A stretch of DNA of 64,000 nt from assembly GCA_910577505.1 (NCBI GenBank), contig CAJTLN010000001.1:372001-436000 (forward strand). Direction: 5' to 3'. This document shows, piece after piece, positions 42,941 through 51,971 of the stretch. A program made the translations under genes and the position numbers. Below the pieces are notes generated by a model. The model saw only the letters and a program-made list of their open reading frames with translations, had not been told where the DNA came from and searched no databases. The stretch is from an uncultured Bacilli bacterium. Lineage in GTDB: Bacteria > Bacillota_I > Bacilli_A > RF39 > UBA660. Position 1 is the stretch's first letter, and each line of letters begins with the position of its first letter.

Positions 42941-44408
42941 TTTATTAATATGGATTCTTCTAATATGTATTTGGAATTCTATACTTTTTTATGGAAAATC
43001 ATTAGGTTTGTCAGTAATATTATTTATAATACCACTCTTAATTTTTACGATATATGTTTTAATATCTAATAATAAAATAAAAAATAAATATGGCTTATTA
43101 TTTATAGCCCCAATAATTTTATTATCATTAACTTATCTTTTATTTAATAATTGGTTCTTTAGATTTATAAATATACCTGTAATAATTGTTCTCTTTATAT
43201 TAATGTATATTTATACAATAAAACCAACTTATAATATAGGTCATATAATAAACGATATATTTATTATAATCTTTGAACCATTAAATAGTATTAACCAAGT
43301 ATTTGATATCATTGCTAAAAAGATTAATTCAACATGTAAATTGCCAGATAAAACAACCAAAGTAATTAAATCACTAATTATCATTTTACCTATCACAATA
43401 ATAGTAGTATCTTTATTGTCATCAGCAGATATGATTTTTGAACAATTATTTTCTTCTTTCTTTAATTTATTTAAAAATATAAAGTTAGATGAAGTAATAG
43501 AAAACTCTATTTATCGAATTATTATAATTGCAATATTATTCGTTTACCTAAGTCTATCTACATACTTCATTATTAACAATTATTCTAGAATCAAATATGA
43601 AGAAACATCAACGAATTGTAAAAAAGATAATTATACTATTAAATTATTATTAACTATTTTAAATGTAATTTATATTATCTTTGACATTATTCAAATAAAA
43701 TCATTAATTTTACATCAAGTATCTATGGATATTTCATATGCTGAATATGCACGTCAAGGCTTTTTTCAACTTATGTTTGTCTCAGTCATAAATATTAGTA
43801 TTATTTTATTCTCTAAGTTATATGAAGATAAAGAGAATAAATCTAACAATAAATATGTTAATATAATGAGTTTTATAATGATAATTTTAACATTTATTAT
43901 AATTATTTCCTCTTTCTTAAGAATGAATATGTATGAAAGAGAATATGGTTATACATTATTAAGATTATTAGTTTATTTTACATTAATAACTGAATCAATT
44001 GCTTTGTTACCAACATGTATTTATATTTTAAATTCTAATTTTAAAATAATGAAGTATTATTTAATTATCGGTATAATAGCATACGTTATATTAAATTATT
44101 CCAATGTTGATTATATTATAGCTTATCGTAATATTAATAGATATTATGAGACTAATAAGTTAGATATAGACTATTTAGAAAATGATTATACAGACAATAT
44201 TCAATTATTAGTTGATTTATATAATAAAACAGATGATCAAAATATTCATAATTCTTTAGTAACATATTTTAAAAACTTAGAATCTGATACTTTAGATAAC
44301 ATAAAAATAAACGGCTTTCAAGAATATAATCTATCCAAATCAAGAACTAAAAAATTATTAAGTAAATTAAATTTAGAATACATAGATAATTATGAAGAAG
44401 AAAGCTAA
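42933..44408 (+). CDS. DUF4173-domain polytopic membrane protein
   Basis: 491 residues from the ATG at 42933 (a GTG at 42924 is alternative). About ten membrane helices. 'YAEYARQGFFQLMFVSVIN' is the DUF4173 signature, and 'REYGYTLLRLLVYF' follows. The last ~100 residues are a soluble, Asp/Asn-rich tail with 'YYETNKLDIDYLE'. Function not known. The XRE overlap and the 17-base overlap with the next gene show one operon with DUF2975. Confidence 0.85.
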   Translation: MSSLLIWILLICIWNSILFYGKSLGLSVILFIIPLLIFTIYVLISNNKIKNKYGLLFIAPIILLSLTYLLFNNWFFRFINIPVIIVLFILMYIYTIKPTYNIGHIINDIFIIIFEPLNSINQVFDIIAKKINSTCKLPDKTTKVIKSLIIILPITIIVVSLLSSADMIFEQLFSSFFNLFKNIKLDEVIENSIYRIIIIAILFVYLSLSTYFIINNYSRIKYEETSTNCKKDNYTIKLLLTILNVIYIIFDIIQIKSLILHQVSMDISYAEYARQGFFQLMFVSVINISIILFSKLYEDKENKSNNKYVNIMSFIMIILTFIIIISSFLRMNMYEREYGYTLLRLLVYFTLITESIALLPTCIYILNSNFKIMKYYLIIGIIAYVILNYSNVDYIIAYRNINRYYETNKLDIDYLENDYTDNIQLLVDLYNKTDDQNIHNSLVTYFKNLESDTLDNIKINGFQEYNLSKSRTKKLLSKLNLEYIDNYEEES

Positions 44409-44847
44409 AATATTTTTATTCTTAACTATTATAATTTTTATCGTTTATTTAATAATGTTACCATCAGAAGAAAATGTTTATGAAAAAATAGGCAAAGAAT
44501 TGCGTTTTGATACTTCTGATTGTGAAATAATAAAATCTGAAGATAGTCATGGAGGTTTCCATGGAGATGGTGAGACATACATAATTTTAAATTGTCAAAA
44601 TAATCCTCTTAAATTATTTGAATGGAAATCTCTTCCATTACCATCAAACTTAAATAAAACTCTAAATAAAGAACAGGAGATATCAAAAGTAGAAGAAGGA
44701 TATTATTATTTTGTTAATACATTTAATAGATATTATAATACTGGAATTGATATACATGATGAATCTTCTCTGAGCATGAATAATTATTTAATAGCAATCT
44801 ATGATAAAAAAAATAACTTTTTATATTATTATGAATTTGATAGTTAG
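44392..44847 (+). CDS. Membrane-anchored protein of unknown function
   Basis: 151 residues. One membrane helix at 5-23 after a Lys-rich start and a soluble extracytoplasmic domain containing 'HGGFHGDGETYIIL' and many aromatic residues. No lipobox. It begins inside the end of the DUF4173 gene (17-base overlap), so it is the fourth gene of that operon. No family recognised. Confidence 0.7.
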   Translation: MKKKAKIFLFLTIIIFIVYLIMLPSEENVYEKIGKELRFDTSDCEIIKSEDSHGGFHGDGETYIILNCQNNPLKLFEWKSLPLPSNLNKTLNKEQEISKVEEGYYYFVNTFNRYYNTGIDIHDESSLSMNNYLIAIYDKKNNFLYYYEFDS

Positions 44848-44856
44848 GATTATAAA

Positions 44857-45026
44857 ATGGCACTAATTATAAGTATACCAATTTTAATTGTATTAATATC
44901 TTAATCTATATATTTATAATATCAATTTGTAAACCAACAACTATAGTTACAGTAGATTCTCAGATAAAATATGAATGTGGAACTACAACTTATAAATCAA
45001 ATTCCCCATTTACTATGAAACGTTAA
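44857..45026 (+). pseudogene. Remnant of a small membrane protein gene
   Basis: The ATG at 44857 opens a 15-codon hydrophobic frame ending at TAA. A one-base shift continues 'IYIFIISICKPTTIVTVDSQIKYECGTTTY' and stops at 45024-45026. The joined product would be ~55 residues. No other coding signal is seen in the rest of 44848-45134, which is AT-rich filler. Confidence 0.35.
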
Positions 45027-45134
45027 TAAGTAATAATAAATGAGAAAGAAAATCGTAAGACCTTTCAATTTGAATATCATGAGAACAAGATACAAACAAA
45101 CAATTTTATTTGAACTAAAATACAATGAAATAAA

Positions 45135-45162
45135 AAAGACCAACATTAATTTGTTGGTCTTT
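45135..45162. terminator. Bidirectional terminator
   Basis: Perfect 11-bp stem AAAGACCAACA / TGTTGGTCTTT with a 6-base loop. The 3' arm overlaps the end of the gene on the minus strand. Confidence 0.8.
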
Positions 45163-45769
45163 CACTTTGTACATTTAATTGTAATTCTTCAATGATATGA
45201 TTTAACTTTTCGTTACCAAGTTCTTTTCTTGTTTTACCATCAACGATTTCATCACCAGTTGATATATTATCTATAGCATTTATAACTTCTAAAATATATT
45301 TTTTATCTTCAATAATTTCACTGTCTTTTAAATCTTTTTCATTATAATAGAACAGATATTCATCATATTTGTTTAAAGAGTTTTTTTCACCAATATAATT
45401 TAATATTAATTTTACCTTATTAAATTCTTCTTCTAATAGGAAGAAAAATTTCTCATTTTTCTTTTCCTCATCATTATCTGTGTAATCGACAGATAATGTC
45501 TTTAATATAAAACTACCAGATTCATCGATGAATAGGTCATAAGTAACTGGATCACTAAATACGTTTATATAATACTTGTTTTTATTGATTTTTTCTTCCG
45601 CGTCAATAGCATTTAAACTTTCTTCATCTCTTTCCTTATATTTGGCTTCTGAGACATTTCTTTCTGGCATTAAGTTATTTTTCTTTACAGAAAAACCAAT
45701 AGCGAAAATAACAGCCAAGCAAACAAGCAAAGATAAAGCTATAAAAAATTGTGTTCTTTTATTATCCAT
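45146..45769 (-). CDS. Membrane-anchored hypothetical protein
   Basis: 207 residues. One membrane helix at about 8-27 ('FFIALSLLVCLAVIFAIGF'), then a hydrophilic, acidic extracytoplasmic domain ('NKYYINVFSDPVTYDLFIDE', 'FFFLLEEEFNKVKLIL'). No lipobox and no recognised family. GGAGGACA precedes the ATG. It is a single gene between a terminator and the PHP operon end. Confidence 0.75.
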   Translation of the reverse strand: MDNKRTQFFIALSLLVCLAVIFAIGFSVKKNNLMPERNVSEAKYKERDEESLNAIDAEEKINKNKYYINVFSDPVTYDLFIDESGSFILKTLSVDYTDNDEEKKNEKFFFLLEEEFNKVKLILNYIGEKNSLNKYDEYLFYYNEKDLKDSEIIEDKKYILEVINAIDNISTGDEIVDGKTRKELGNEKLNHIIEELQLNVQSERPTN

Positions 45770-45871
45770 CTTGTCCTCCCAATATTATTATTAATTAAAT
45801 TATACAATATATTTAGAATCTTTACTATTACTTAAATAAATAAATTTAATAATCATTGTAAAATATTTGTA

Positions 45872-46762
45872 TTATTTATAATATTCAATATTCCACTTAT
45901 TTATGATATCTTTGTTAATATTTAAATTTCCAGAACCTTTTCCTAACTGATGATTTATTTTATTTTCTCCATGACAGTCACTACCTCCAGAAATTAATAG
46001 GTTATTTTTCTTAGCAAATTCTACTAAGTATTTAGATTGTTCTTCACTAAAAGTTGTATAAAAACATTCAATTCCATCTAAATTACTATCATTTATTATT
46101 TTATCTAAAAAATCTTCTGTATCAGGAAATTTATATTGAAAAGGATGAGCAAGTAGAGCAACACCACCATTATCATGTATCAAGTTTATAATCTCTTCAA
46201 TACTAGGTTTAAATTCTATAGCATTTAAAAACAATTTACTATTCTTATTAGTTAAGCCTTTTCTAAAAAAATCACTAAATGTCTTGAATATATCTTCATT
46301 AACTATGTCTAAATTTCCCGGATATTTTATTATCTCCTCATAAAAGCTTCTTTCAAAGAAATCGTTATCAGATTGTGGATAATGTAACTTATTATAGTCA
46401 TATTTTAATCCTAAATCATCTATTATTTTAACTAATCTATTAAATAATTCTTGTACATTTCTTGTACCAACTGCTTCATTATATTTTTCTTTTAACCATT
46501 TATTAACTTTTATATAATTAATTCCATAACCTAATACTTCAATTAATCTATCATCAAATTTAGTTGTAAATTCACAACCACAAATTATTCTTCCACTAAA
46601 TAATTTATCAATATCCATATTTTCCATCTCTAAATATGATTCAACTGAATTATGATCAGTTATTGAAAGTACATCTAATGCTATTTTATTAGCTTCTTCC
46701 AACATTTCTTTAACTGAATATGTTCCATCAGAATATTTTGTATGACAATGTAAATCTATCAT
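45872..46762 (-). CDS. PHP-domain phosphoesterase
   Basis: 296 residues. All metal-binding motifs of the PHP domain are visible: 'DLHCHTKYSDGT', 'SITDHNSVESY', 'GCEFTT', 'LLAHPFQY' and 'SGGSDCHGENK'. The family includes RNase AM (5'-3' exonuclease of pAp and short RNA) and other nucleotide phosphatases. It is the last gene of the minus-strand repair-type operon; its ATG (46762) overlaps the Nudix stop. A role in degrading short nucleotide products fits the context but is inference. Confidence 0.88.
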   Translation of the reverse strand: MIDLHCHTKYSDGTYSVKEMLEEANKIALDVLSITDHNSVESYLEMENMDIDKLFSGRIICGCEFTTKFDDRLIEVLGYGINYIKVNKWLKEKYNEAVGTRNVQELFNRLVKIIDDLGLKYDYNKLHYPQSDNDFFERSFYEEIIKYPGNLDIVNEDIFKTFSDFFRKGLTNKNSKLFLNAIEFKPSIEEIINLIHDNGGVALLAHPFQYKFPDTEDFLDKIINDSNLDGIECFYTTFSEEQSKYLVEFAKKNNLLISGGSDCHGENKINHQLGKGSGNLNINKDIINKWNIEYYK

Positions 46763-47250
46763 TATGCTTCACTATCATCTTTATAAATATGAAGAGCTTC
46801 TTTTAAAATATCTCCATATTTAGTTAAGTAATTCTTTGTATGACTTGTCATGTTAATAGGTAAATCTTTAATATCAAACCAAGCTAGTTGTTTAGATTCA
46901 TCATCGTTTACTTTTAAGTTACCTCTAAATTTAGTAATTACAAATATCGCTGTTATATCATAAAGTTTATCTCCATTAGGATATTCTCTATAAGTATCTT
47001 TACCCGACAAAACTTTAATCATTTTCATCATTTTTATATCTAAATTTGTCTCTTCTTTTAATTCTCTCCTAGCAGTTTCTTCAAAACTTTCTCCAAGTTC
47101 CATAGCACCACCAGGAAATCCCCATTGATTATAATCTGTTCTAAGTTGCATCAAAACTTTATTCTCATCATTAAAAACAAAAAGACCAACTCCAGCAGTT
47201 AATATAGGTTCATGTCCTACATGTTCTCTTAAAAATTTTATATAACTCAT
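46762..47250 (-). CDS. Nudix hydrolase (MutT-like)
   Basis: 162 residues. The Nudix box is complete: 'GGAMELGESFEETARRELKEET' reading G-x5-E-x7-R-E-x2-E-E. 'WGFPGG' precedes it and 'AWFDIKDLP' is the usual C-terminal strand. The preference for oxidised nucleotides is unproven. It shares its start with the upstream gene stop, sitting between the HhH-GPD-like and PHP genes of one operon. Confidence 0.88.
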   Translation of the reverse strand: MSYIKFLREHVGHEPILTAGVGLFVFNDENKVLMQLRTDYNQWGFPGGAMELGESFEETARRELKEETNLDIKMMKMIKVLSGKDTYREYPNGDKLYDITAIFVITKFRGNLKVNDDESKQLAWFDIKDLPINMTSHTKNYLTKYGDILKEALHIYKDDSEA

Positions 47251-48002
47251 TAGTTATCCTCCAAATCCCTAAAACCATTTCTACTCCATAACCACAAAGC
47301 AGTATGTATATCAATTGGTTTATATTTAGTTCCTTTAAATAGCTCATTCCATCTATCTATTACTATTAATTGTACATCACTTCTATTTAGTTCTTCATCA
47401 GTAATTAATCCTAACCTGTGTGATGCTTTAACAACATGTGTATCAGGAGCTACTGTTAAATCTTCTAAATTAACAAACTCTATATCCGTATATTGCCATA
47501 ATACAAACATCCAATAATTACATATTTTATTTCCAGATAAATACGGAAAATCTTTTTTGTGTTCTTTTTGAATAAAATCTCTAATTTTATTAACATCATA
47601 ATCCATATTTTTAAAAAATACTCTTATATCACCATCAAAAAAGTTTACTATTGTTTCACATAACTTTATCCAAATATCTGTCTGCTTATTTTTTTGCAAT
47701 GCAACTCTATATTTAACTAAAGCTTCTTGTACTTCAGATACATCCCTTTCTAATACTTCTTTAGGATTAAAAATGAATTTCGTTTCATCGTCATGATAAG
47801 TTTTATTAGCACTTTCCCATAAAGTATAAGAATTTCTCTGATAATTAAGAGCCATAGGTAAAGTAAAATATAAATAGTTTTCTAAAGAATCTTTATTTAA
47901 GTTAGGATTCTCATCTTCTGGCATTACTTCACCACCAAGTAATCCATTCTTCCACATATTATAAAGAATATCTACCTTTTTTAATATTTCTTGTTTATTC
48001 AT
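47250..48002 (-). CDS. HhH-GPD-like protein without Fe-S cluster
   Basis: 250 residues from the ATG at 48002 (AGAGGTAATTTT before it). The second half carries 'YLSGNKICNYWMFVLW' with a Lys in the HhH position and 'VAPDTHVVKASHRLGL' with the catalytic Asp, the pattern of HhH-GPD base-excision glycosylases. The first half is helical ('YTLWESANKTYHDDETKFIFNP'). No Cys cluster at the C-terminus. Glycosylase/AP-lyase activity is predicted from the Lys and Asp. Alternatively it is an RNA-targeted or non-catalytic homologue. Ends overlap the Nudix gene. Confidence 0.6.
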   Translation of the reverse strand: MNKQEILKKVDILYNMWKNGLLGGEVMPEDENPNLNKDSLENYLYFTLPMALNYQRNSYTLWESANKTYHDDETKFIFNPKEVLERDVSEVQEALVKYRVALQKNKQTDIWIKLCETIVNFFDGDIRVFFKNMDYDVNKIRDFIQKEHKKDFPYLSGNKICNYWMFVLWQYTDIEFVNLEDLTVAPDTHVVKASHRLGLITDEELNRSDVQLIVIDRWNELFKGTKYKPIDIHTALWLWSRNGFRDLEDN

Positions 48003-48006
48003 AAAA

Positions 48007-48717
48007 TTACCTCTCATAATATTGCCATATTCTATCATATTGTATTATTTGTTTATCGCAACTTATTTGTGCAGCAGGATGATATAACGGAATAATAATC
48101 ATATCATCTATTTTAAAATAACCACAATTATCTATATTCTTTCTTAGTGTTTTCTCTATCTTAAAGTTATATATTTTAGATAAAGATAATAGGGGATAGT
48201 ATCCTAAAGTTAAGATAATACTTGGCTTAATAATATTAATCTGTTTTTCTAAATATTTAGAACAATTTAAACTACACTCTTTTAATTTAATATTATCACT
48301 TCGATAATTATTTCCTTTTCTTGCACACATAATAGCATTAGTTATGTAAATATCTTTTAAATTAATGTTTATTCCATACTTTAGACTAGATTGAACTAGG
48401 TATTTAATTAGCATTTTTTTGGTTAAACTTTTTTCTTCATCAATTATTCTTTCCCAGTTACCTAAAGTTTCATCACATTTATACATTTCATGAAATTTTT
48501 TCATTTCCACATATGGTCCCCAGTCTTGGCCGATAATCATTATTTTACTATCAAGACGATTAAACCAGTCAGTCCATATAGAAGGAATTTCTTTATAAAA
48601 ATTATCTTTATATATATTTATTAAAGAACAATCTTTTCCAACTTTATTCTTAATAGATAAACATAAATCACATCTAGCCATATCTAAAAACATATCATTT
48701 AGTAATTCTTTTTTCAT
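48007..48717 (-). CDS. Uracil-DNA glycosylase superfamily protein with Fe-S-type cysteines
   Basis: 236 residues. Family 4/5-type UDG features: CxxC near the N-terminus (CDLC at about 16-19), 'IMIIGQDWGPY' at the position of motif GEAPG, 'YITNAIMCARKGNNYRSDN' with a third Cys, 'CSLNCSKYLEKQ' with the fourth, and the C-terminal 'LYHPAAQ' motif. The GQDWG loop is changed from GEAPG, so substrate choice may differ. It excises uracil or related bases from DNA (inference). It overlaps the downstream gene start region and the upstream gene by 4 bases. Confidence 0.7.
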   Translation of the reverse strand: MKKELLNDMFLDMARCDLCLSIKNKVGKDCSLINIYKDNFYKEIPSIWTDWFNRLDSKIMIIGQDWGPYVEMKKFHEMYKCDETLGNWERIIDEEKSLTKKMLIKYLVQSSLKYGININLKDIYITNAIMCARKGNNYRSDNIKLKECSLNCSKYLEKQINIIKPSIILTLGYYPLLSLSKIYNFKIEKTLRKNIDNCGYFKIDDMIIIPLYHPAAQISCDKQIIQYDRIWQYYER

Positions 48718-49466
48718 ATATCATTTTCCTTTATTATTGACTTACATTCACTATATAAAGGACATTCCAAACATTTCTTTTTATTACATAATTCTGCCCC
48801 TATATGCCATAAATATTGATCAATCATACTTGCATCAATATCATATTTTAAAGAAGTTTCAATCCATAATCTAGATAATTCATAAATCTCTTTAGCATTT
48901 AATTTCTTTTTATCGATAATCCCACATAAATAACTAATTTCTAAATCATGTCTATCTAAAGGAATAATAGGCAGAGAATCTTCATACTTACATATACCAG
49001 ATTCATAAATAATTCTTAGCAGTAAACCACCAGTTTTCTGACCATATCCACCTATATCCAATATAAATTCATATAATTTAATATAACTATTAGAGTTTTT
49101 AACAATATCAACCAAGTTACATATTTCATTTAACTTTCTACTCAAATTAATCCACTTTTTAGTAGCTATATTAGGATATCTATGATGAATAGATTCCCTA
49201 ACTATTTTTAATATTTCTTCTTCATTATGTCTAACTACTTCATTGGGATTAAACATCCATTCATAATCTCTATAAGTATTAAGGATATTCATATTATATC
49301 TTTTAGAATTCATTCCATAGTTTAATAAACATGAATACATTATAAAATATAACCATTTATCATTATAAAGTCCAATTTCTTTAGGAATAGGTATCTCACT
49401 ACTAGTAGATTCCATATTTTTAAAATAATCTTTTAATTTTAATACGCATACATCAATTTTATTCAT
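48714..49466 (-). CDS. HhH-GPD glycosylase with 4Fe-4S motif (Endonuclease III/MutY-like)
   Basis: 250 residues from the ATG at 49466 (GTGAT before it). 'GGYGQKTGGLLLR' gives the HhH Lys and 'IPLDRHDLEI' the catalytic Asp. The C-terminus has a four-Cys cluster 'CNKKKCLECPLYSEC' with spacing C-x4-C-x2-C-x5-C, close to the C-x6-C-x2-C-x5-C of Endonuclease III. It likely removes oxidised or mismatched bases. The sequence between is highly divergent, so the exact substrate is unclear. It is the first gene of the operon. Confidence 0.75.
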   Translation of the reverse strand: MNKIDVCVLKLKDYFKNMESTSSEIPIPKEIGLYNDKWLYFIMYSCLLNYGMNSKRYNMNILNTYRDYEWMFNPNEVVRHNEEEILKIVRESIHHRYPNIATKKWINLSRKLNEICNLVDIVKNSNSYIKLYEFILDIGGYGQKTGGLLLRIIYESGICKYEDSLPIIPLDRHDLEISYLCGIIDKKKLNAKEIYELSRLWIETSLKYDIDASMIDQYLWHIGAELCNKKKCLECPLYSECKSIIKENDI

Positions 49467-49488
49467 AAATATCACGTTTTTATTATAC

Positions 49489-49521
49489 AAAAAAAGTGTT
49501 AATAACTAAAGAGTTATTAAC
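49489..49521 (-). terminator. Intrinsic terminator of the 240-residue gene
   Basis: Perfect 10-bp stem (49498-49507 with 49512-49521), 4-base loop; reading minus it is followed by ACTTTTTTT. It overlaps the stop codon and separates that gene from the glycosylase operon. Confidence 0.75.
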
Positions 49522-50239
49522 ATCCTTTTTGTTCTTTCTTCAATTCTTTTATATCTTTTTCTTTATCATATGGAGTAAAGTCAAAATCAACATTAAAAGT
49601 ATCAGCAAATAATCTGGCTCTTATAACGTCTTCTTGATTTCCAGACATAAGTAAGTTATAAACAACACTTAAAATAAGACCTTTATGTGCAGCTTCTAAA
49701 CTATCGTGTTCATATATTTCTCTTTCTAAATTATTGCCTATAGGAAGTAATCTCATTTGCTTTAGCATTGCTCTTGCTTCTAATATTTCCATTCCTTCAA
49801 AAATGCCATTTATTTTAGCTTTACAAAGGTCTCTATTTAATCCTGGTAAGCAATCAATTCCTTCAGCTTCCAATACAACACTACCATTTGTATGAAAATG
49901 AGGATATTTAGTTTCTTCAATAATATAAATAATATCCCTATATTTAGGTTTTCTTATAGAATAAATAACACTATTATTAATACCTTCACACATTTCTCCA
50001 ACATTTATTTCTAAATTATTTCCTGATTTTAATATTTCATTAGTAAAAGTATTTCTTAAGTATGAAACAATGTGATTTACTGTTTCTATATAACATTTCT
50101 TATCATATTCTTGATTTTCTTTAGTATAAGATAAAGGTTTCATAATTTCTTTTGAAAGAAATATATAGTGAGATATATTTTTTAAATATAATTCATATAA
50201 AGGATTTTTTTCTTCTCCGTTCTTCTTTTTACCTAGCAT
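49517..50239 (-). CDS. Hypothetical protein, 240 residues
   Basis: Not recognised. Soluble and acidic, with helices at the start and end and a middle containing 'NVGEMCEGINNSVIYSIRKPKYRDIIYII' and 'FHTNGSVVLEAEGIDCLPGLNRDLCKAKING'. The Cys and His are scattered, with no clear metal site. GAGGTGAT precedes the ATG. A terminator separates it from the repair operon downstream, so a shared role is only possible. Confidence 0.7.
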   Translation of the reverse strand: MLGKKKNGEEKNPLYELYLKNISHYIFLSKEIMKPLSYTKENQEYDKKCYIETVNHIVSYLRNTFTNEILKSGNNLEINVGEMCEGINNSVIYSIRKPKYRDIIYIIEETKYPHFHTNGSVVLEAEGIDCLPGLNRDLCKAKINGIFEGMEILEARAMLKQMRLLPIGNNLEREIYEHDSLEAAHKGLILSVVYNLLMSGNQEDVIRARLFADTFNVDFDFTPYDKEKDIKELKKEQKGC

Positions 50240-50280
50240 AAAATCACCTCTAAAGAAATTATAGCATAGTTAAATATTTA

Positions 50281-50360
50281 TTCGGCAAAAAATGACAATA
50301 AAAAACAATTTCCTAATAAATGGTATATAAAAATGATATAATAAGAATATAAAAATAATA
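50281..50360 (+). repeat. Upstream repeat C, copy 1
   Basis: About 80 bases (TTCGGCAAAAAATGACAAT... CTAATAAAT... TATATAAAAATG) closely match 51806-51890. Copies lie before the first and second surface-protein genes and contain the promoter region. On the minus strand each begins with two 10-base units of the form TTGTCRTTTT TTGYCGA. Confidence 0.65.
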
Positions 50361-50411
50361 TAAGTGAATACTAAAAATAGATAATATAAATTATAAAAGC
50401 TGGTGGTAATA

Positions 50412-51772
50412 ATGAAAAAATGGTCTATTAGAATTTCTTTAGTAATAATATTTTTTAGTTGTTTAATTTTTACAAATATTTCAAACATAAAAGCTTTAGA
50501 TGATAAAATTACTATTAATTTTAGAGTATATGATGAAAGTAATGGAAATGTATATAATGTTGGAAGTGAAGAAATACAAAAATTAGAAAGTTCTACTATT
50601 CAATATCATTTGCCTTCTTTAAGTAGTATTCTCGTTCTTCTGCGTCATATGGAAGAGTTACTAAAGTTGTAGGCAATTGGTATTTCCCCTCACATGACTG
50701 TCTTGAAGGAGCAAATGTTGAATTTTCAAATGATTCATCACAAAAGACAATTACATATTGGGTAACCTGGTATTTGCCAGGAAGTGGAACAGGATCAGGT
50801 TCAAATCAAAGTGGTACAATTGATCTGGGCGGTAGTGGTAGATATAGTTTGACCGAAACAATCGTATATCATTCTAATTATCCAAATGGGAAAGACTATA
50901 CATATACTATTACTTACAAAGTAAAAGCATATACAACTATGTATAATAGCTTTAATCTTATTAAATCACTAGAGCAACTAAACTTTTCTGTCCCTGATGG
51001 ATATACATTAAAATCTCCTATGTGGAGTACAAATAAAAATGGAGGCGGTACAGGATATAATTCGGGAGGTACTTTTGTGTTTTACCAATCAAATAACGGA
51101 AAAACAACCCATTTATATGCTCAATATAAACTTGATAGTATTAATGAAAATCCTATTAGTCCAATAAAATTAACATATATGGATGGAAAAACAGTATATA
51201 CATCATCAACTCTTTTTGAAGGAGATACTGTAATCATAAAAAAATGTACAAACAACCATGATGGTTATACTTTTGTTGGTTGGGACACAGCTAACTCAGC
51301 ACAAACGGTTGTTTATAGACCAGGAGAAAGTATTACTCTCGAAAAAGATACAACTTTATATGCTGTTTGGGAGAAAGAAACGTTAGATGGACAATATCAA
51401 GTAAAATGGTATGATGCAGACACTGAAAAAGAGATAAAAGAACCAGCCATTAGAAATGGTACTATTGGAAATATAGTTACTGTAACTGAAGAAGATAAAA
51501 TAATAGATGAATATATTTTTGATGAAACTAATGAAAAGAATGTTCTAAGTAAAGAACTAACTAATTCAGAAACAATTCTAAAACTATATTTTAAAAAGAA
51601 AACCGATACATCAGAAACACCAAATGATTCAGAAGACCCAAATAAACCATCAACAGAAATAGAAAACCCTATAACAGGAGATAACTTAATATTAACAATA
51701 CTAACTTTTACTATATCAGTAATAACTATTACATTCATTAGTAAGAAATATAAAAAGATTAAAAGAATTTAA
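50412..51772 (+). pseudogene. Surface protein 1, frameshifted: InlB-type B repeat and NPxTG sorting signal
   Basis: The ATG at 50412 opens a signal-peptide frame ('SIRISLVIIFFSCLIFTNISNIKA') that runs to about 50670. The downstream frame is open from 'SRSSASYG' on. One missing T near 50628-50631 would join them. After the break come a glycine-rich part ('GSGTGSGSNQSG'), an InlB B-repeat ('LTYMDGKTVY' to 'LYAVWE'), a MucBP/SHIRT-like strand set ('YQVKWYDADTEKEI'), a Pro/Asp-rich spacer, and 'NPITGD' plus a membrane helix and Lys tail. With the shift it would be a ~453-residue wall-anchored protein; as read it is truncated. Confidence 0.65.
51401..51728 (+). repeat. Repeat A, copy 1 (C-terminal module)
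   Basis: Nearly identical to 52854-53226 apart from a shorter Pro-rich spacer. It encodes the MucBP/SHIRT-like domain and the NPITGD anchor. Confidence 0.8.
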
Positions 51773-51796
51773 GTCATAGAAAATATGACTTTTTTC
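51771..51796 (+). terminator. Intrinsic terminator after surface protein 1
   Basis: AAGTCATA (51771-51778) with TATGACTT (51784-51791), 5-base loop, T-run. Confidence 0.85.
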
Positions 51797-51805
51797 TTTT
51801 TAAAA

Positions 51806-51890
51806 TCGACAAAAAACGACAATAATAAACATTTTTCTAATAAATAGGTATATAAAAATGTCATATGGGAAAAATATAAAAATAAGTAAA
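51806..51890 (+). repeat. Upstream repeat C, copy 2
   Basis: Matches 50281-50360 in order: TCGACAAAAAACGACAAT, CTAATAAAT, TATATAAAAATG. It precedes the second surface-protein gene. Confidence 0.65.
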
Positions 51891-51971
51891 TAGATGTATA
51901 AATAGTATCCTTTATATTGTACAAGACAATTATTTGTTTTATACTTTAAATATAGTAGTGGAGTTGATTGT

